Below, piece after piece: positions 7,168-9,527 of a stretch of DNA of 9,527 bases (the stretch's first letter is position 1; every line of letters begins with the position of its first letter). The DNA is from Candidatus Delongbacteria bacterium (GTDB lineage: Bacteria > Bacteroidota > Bacteroidia > Bacteroidales > ML635J-15), in the NCBI GenBank assembly GCA_027858215.1, contig JAQIDD010000375.1:1-9527 (forward strand). The letters are read 5' to 3'. The notes beneath the pieces were generated by a model. It was not told the DNA's origin. It saw only the letters and a list, made by a program, of their open reading frames with translations, and made no database searches. Both the position numbers and the translations under genes were made by a program.

Positions 7168-7198
7168 AAGCAAATTTTATCTGATGAGGGAACAAAGA

Positions 7199-7942
7199 TT
7201 ATTCCAATAAATCGGAATTTATGCCATACACATAATTTTCAATGATATTGAACTTTTGTATTTCGCTGTCTCCGTGAAATCCGGTAAGTGCTTTGTAAGA
7301 TACTTTATCTCTGTATGCCCGTGTAAATTTGTCAGATTCCGGTTTATATGTCCAGTGCCATTCTTCGGTGTTGTAACCTGTTGTTCTTTTTTCACCGAAA
7401 GGAACATAAACCTGGTAAAACCCAAAATCAGCAGCATTTTCCTGCAACCAGTCGTACACTTTTTTGCCGTATCCCCTTTTGAAATAAACGTGTGAGGTTT
7501 CATTGATGTCAATATCGGTTCCCCAGTGATGCCTGGATGTGCCGGGAACGGCTGTATAGGCAAGCAGGTTTGCCACTTTAGCGCTGTCTGAGAGATGCTG
7601 GTCAAGGTATCCTTTACCATGTTTTCGTTTTCCAGTGAATTTTTGATTCCACAAATAGCGTTGTTCATTAAAAGTGCGTGTGCCAGACCTTATGATAAGA
7701 TCAATACTATCTTTCAGTGCTTCCTGACGCATTTTCAAAAAAGCTTCGTAAGTGTGTTTTCTAATGTATATCTCCGGAAAATAGGTGAGTGTTGAATCTG
7801 CCCGGACAAAATCAGGATGGGTGGCATGGTTTATTTTTCCCATCAGCTCATTGCTGGTGGGCATTTTATCCTGTGATCGGGTTGTTTTGTCTTGATCTTG
7901 TGAAAATAACAAAATCAGCAGCAACAAAAATAATTTAATCAT
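7199..7942 (-). CDS. M15 (VanY-type) D,D-carboxypeptidase
   Basis: 247 residues with an N-terminal hydrophobic segment (KLFLLLLILLF) that should export it to the periplasm; no lipobox. The catalytic region shows the peptidase M15 motifs: SGTRTFNEQRYLW (86-98), SRHHWGTDID (136-145; the SxHxxGxxxD signature with zinc ligands H138 and D145), and EEWHW (193-197; catalytic Glu193 and zinc ligand His196). Enzymes of this family remove the terminal D-Ala from peptidoglycan stem peptides. All expected catalytic residues are present, so it is probably active. VanY itself belongs to vancomycin resistance clusters, but no vanH/A/X or two-component genes are nearby, so a housekeeping cell-wall or recycling role is more likely. 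Its ATG overlaps the last 8 bases of the transketolase gene, indicating translational coupling. It could also act on other D-Ala-containing peptides. Confidence 0.88.
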   Translation of the reverse strand: MIKLFLLLLILLFSQDQDKTTRSQDKMPTSNELMGKINHATHPDFVRADSTLTYFPEIYIRKHTYEAFLKMRQEALKDSIDLIIRSGTRTFNEQRYLWNQKFTGKRKHGKGYLDQHLSDSAKVANLLAYTAVPGTSRHHWGTDIDINETSHVYFKRGYGKKVYDWLQENAADFGFYQVYVPFGEKRTTGYNTEEWHWTYKPESDKFTRAYRDKVSYKALTGFHGDSEIQKFNIIENYVYGINSDLLE

Positions 7943-8888
7943 GAGACAGTAGTTTTAATGCATGATCTGTTATGTTTTTTGCAGTAAGGCCATATTTTTC
8001 CATCAGTTCAGCGGGTTGACCCGATTCACCAAAACAATCATTTATCCCCAACATATGCATGGACACTGGGTAAGTTTGGATAAGTTTTTCAGCCACAGCG
8101 CTGCCAAATCCTCCTGTCACCTGGTGTTCTTCTACTGTCAGGATGCAGCCACATTGCTTTGCATATTTTTCAATGCAATCCGTATCAATGGGTTTGATGG
8201 TGTGAAAATTGACAACTGCAGCATGGATGTTGTGCATATTTTCCAGGGATTCTGCTGCTTTCAATGCTTCCCACACCATGTGTCCGGTAGCAAAAAGAGC
8301 AATGTCGTTACCATCTTTCAACACTTGTGCTTTTCCGGGAATAAATTCCTGATTATCCAGGGTGAAATCAGGGACTGCTTCCCTGCCAAAACGTATATAC
8401 ACAGGTCCCTTGATGTCATTGACAGCATGTAGTATAGCCCGTTTTGTCTGGGTAGCATCACATGGTGACAATACGGTCATGTTAGGGAGCACACGCATGG
8501 TTGCAATGTCTTCAAGCGCCTGGTGGGTAGCTCCGTCTGGCCCTACTGATATGCCAGCATGGGCGCCCCCGATAATGACATGTACATTGTTGTAACAAAT
8601 CGAAATACGCACCTGGTCGAGGTCACGCATAGCAGAAAACACAGCGTAGGTGGAAAACACGGGAATTTTTCCGGATAACGCCAGCCCTGCAGCAACTCCG
8701 GCTATGTTTTGTTCAGCGATGCCAAATGAAAAAAACCGTTCGGGGTAAGTTTCTGCAAACAGGTTCATGGAAACTGAACCCGTGATATCTGCCCCAAGGG
8801 CAACCAATGTTGGTTCAGTTTTTCCTGCTTCTTTTAACCCTTCTCCAAACCCTTGTCGTGTGGGCTTAAAACCATGATATGATACCAT
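7935..8888 (-). CDS. Transketolase C-terminal subunit (split transketolase)
   Basis: 317 residues, cytoplasmic. It corresponds to the pyrimidine-binding and C-terminal domains of transketolase: SFGIAEQNIAGVAAGLA contains the catalytic Glu59 that activates thiamine diphosphate, followed by GGAHAGISVGPDGATHQALEDIA (H110, D118, H122), GPVYIRFGR, and the C-terminal domain with FATGHMVWEALKAAE, TVEEHQVTGGFGSAVAE and CFGESGQPAELMEKYGL. The length is normal for the B half of split transketolases, which needs an A half (about 280 residues, thiamine diphosphate-binding) to move two-carbon units in the pentose phosphate pathway. That A half usually lies directly upstream. Here the upstream gene is queD, and no A half is present in the window. 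DXS and pyruvate dehydrogenase beta subunits are related, but the motifs fit transketolase best. It overlaps the carboxypeptidase gene by 8 bases. Confidence 0.9.
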   Translation of the reverse strand: MVSYHGFKPTRQGFGEGLKEAGKTEPTLVALGADITGSVSMNLFAETYPERFFSFGIAEQNIAGVAAGLALSGKIPVFSTYAVFSAMRDLDQVRISICYNNVHVIIGGAHAGISVGPDGATHQALEDIATMRVLPNMTVLSPCDATQTKRAILHAVNDIKGPVYIRFGREAVPDFTLDNQEFIPGKAQVLKDGNDIALFATGHMVWEALKAAESLENMHNIHAAVVNFHTIKPIDTDCIEKYAKQCGCILTVEEHQVTGGFGSAVAEKLIQTYPVSMHMLGINDCFGESGQPAELMEKYGLTAKNITDHALKLLSHD

Positions 8889-8969
8889 ACAGTGAATTTA
8901 ATTAGTTAACGTTTCTATGAAAACTACTGCATTTTTATCGGCCGGACCTATACCCGGATTCTTAAAACA

Positions 8970-9000
8970 TAAAGTTATATTATTTTTGGTCTCCGGCAAA
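8970..9000 (-). promoter_or_regulatory. Possible internal promoter for the transketolase gene
   Basis: Minus strand: TTTG at 9000-8997, a 19-base spacer, TAACTTTA at 8977-8970 (one mismatch at the last base of TAnnTTTG). It lies over the 3' end of queD and would start transcription near 8964, about 75 bases before the transketolase ATG. No terminator is seen after queD, so read-through from queD is equally possible. Confidence 0.4.
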
Positions 9001-9429
9001 CCATTCAGCATAAGAAGTGGCTGTTTCATACAACCGCAAACTGTATAATGTGACACCTTCAGGCAATTTTTTAATGATCCTGTGAGCAAAATCCGTTACC
9101 AGGTTTTCGCAGGTGGGCTGAAATTCAACAACGTGTATCCTGTCAAATAATGATTTTAGACCGGTAATTGACTTGATATCTTCTTTGCTGCACAATACAA
9201 CAGAATGATCAAATTCATCAACAATTTCTTTTTTTACAATTTTTTTAAAATCACCAAAATCAATGACCATGCCCCATTTGGGATTTTTTTTACCTTTGAT
9301 CAGAGAACCAAAAACGGTTGCATGCATTTTGTAGGAATGCCCGTGAAGGTTTCTGCATAAACCATTGTGGTTATAAAGTGCATGAGACATTTCCCAGTTA
9401 AATATTTTGGTTACCCTTATTTTTGTCAT
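8980..9429 (-). CDS. queD: 6-carboxy-5,6,7,8-tetrahydropterin synthase
   Basis: 149 residues, cytoplasmic, a full-length member of the PTPS/QueD family. It converts 7,8-dihydroneopterin triphosphate to 6-carboxytetrahydropterin, the second step toward preQ0 and queuosine in tRNA. The QueD signature CxxxHGH is present as CRNLHGH (25-31). Zinc ligands are H16, H29 and H31; the catalytic Cys25 pairs with D74-H75 (FDHSVVL); PTCENL (105-110) and the pterin-anchoring Glu135 (LYETATSY) are in place. The cysteine within the CxxxHGH motif argues for QueD rather than the PTPS-III type that replaces FolB. No other queuosine gene (queC, queE, folE, queF) lies in the window. About 90 bases separate it from the transketolase gene. 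The ATG at 9429 gives the usual N-terminus. Upstream, only a weak -7-like AATCTTTG (9472-9465) is seen, without a -33 box. Confidence 0.92.
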   Translation of the reverse strand: MTKIRVTKIFNWEMSHALYNHNGLCRNLHGHSYKMHATVFGSLIKGKKNPKWGMVIDFGDFKKIVKKEIVDEFDHSVVLCSKEDIKSITGLKSLFDRIHVVEFQPTCENLVTDFAHRIIKKLPEGVTLYSLRLYETATSYAEWFAGDQK

Positions 9430-9527
9430 AAACTGATATTTACATTAAAAATAAAAAGACTTATCAAAGATTGTAAGATAATGGTTTTCTTTTAATCTGA
9501 AAAATATTATTTTTATCAGTCGTAAGA

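Noticed and set aside
7168..7173. TTG start two codons upstream for the DUF6340-like lipoprotein
   Set aside because: The ATG at 7167 gives a normal signal peptide and is the preferred start codon.
7199..7942. Vancomycin-resistance gene vanY
   Set aside because: Only the peptidase family matches; no other van genes are near, so resistance is not supported.
9465..9492. Promoter for queD
   Set aside because: AATCTTTG at 9472-9465 misses one base of the -7 box and there is no TTTG at the right distance upstream.

Overview
The window looks like an ordinary chromosomal segment of a Bacteroidota bacterium, probably a Bacteroidales-like anaerobe. The evidence is AT-rich DNA, translation starts without strong Shine-Dalgarno sites, lipoproteins and a periplasmic TonB C-terminal-domain protein typical of the phylum, and above all several good copies of the Bacteroidota promoter (TTTG, 19-20 bases, then TAnnTTTG). 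Species cannot be named from the sequence.

Left part (1-1197): an initiator tRNA-fMet gene on the minus strand with its own promoter and terminator, then a small secreted protein with a TonB C-terminal domain, also on the minus strand. A divergent intergenic region of about 360 bases follows.

Middle (1198-5024): one large plus-strand gene encodes an 1148-residue signalling-type protein. It combines a GAF-like region, a degenerate receiver, an apparently intact response-regulator receiver, and the ATP-grasp half of PEP synthase/pyruvate phosphate dikinase. The swivelling phosphohistidine domain and the PEP-binding barrel of those enzymes are missing. This is the most interesting gene here. 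A gene-poor stretch of 380 bases follows.

Right part (5025-9527): all genes are on the minus strand. Read in the direction of transcription they are queD (queuosine/deazapurine pathway), an orphan C-terminal half of a split transketolase, an M15 D,D-carboxypeptidase that overlaps it by 8 bases, and a TPR-containing lipoprotein resembling DUF6340. A perfect 20-bp hairpin closes this apparent operon. Beyond it a separate promoter drives a FISUMP-domain lipoprotein whose N-terminus carries a likely surface-export signal. The cluster mixes central carbon metabolism, cell-wall trimming and envelope lipoproteins; close spacing suggests co-transcription but not one shared pathway.

No mobile element, CRISPR array, phage gene or clear foreign island was seen. 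No wholly new multi-gene system is evident; the candidates for follow-up are the fused ATP-grasp/receiver protein and the transketolase half without its partner next door.
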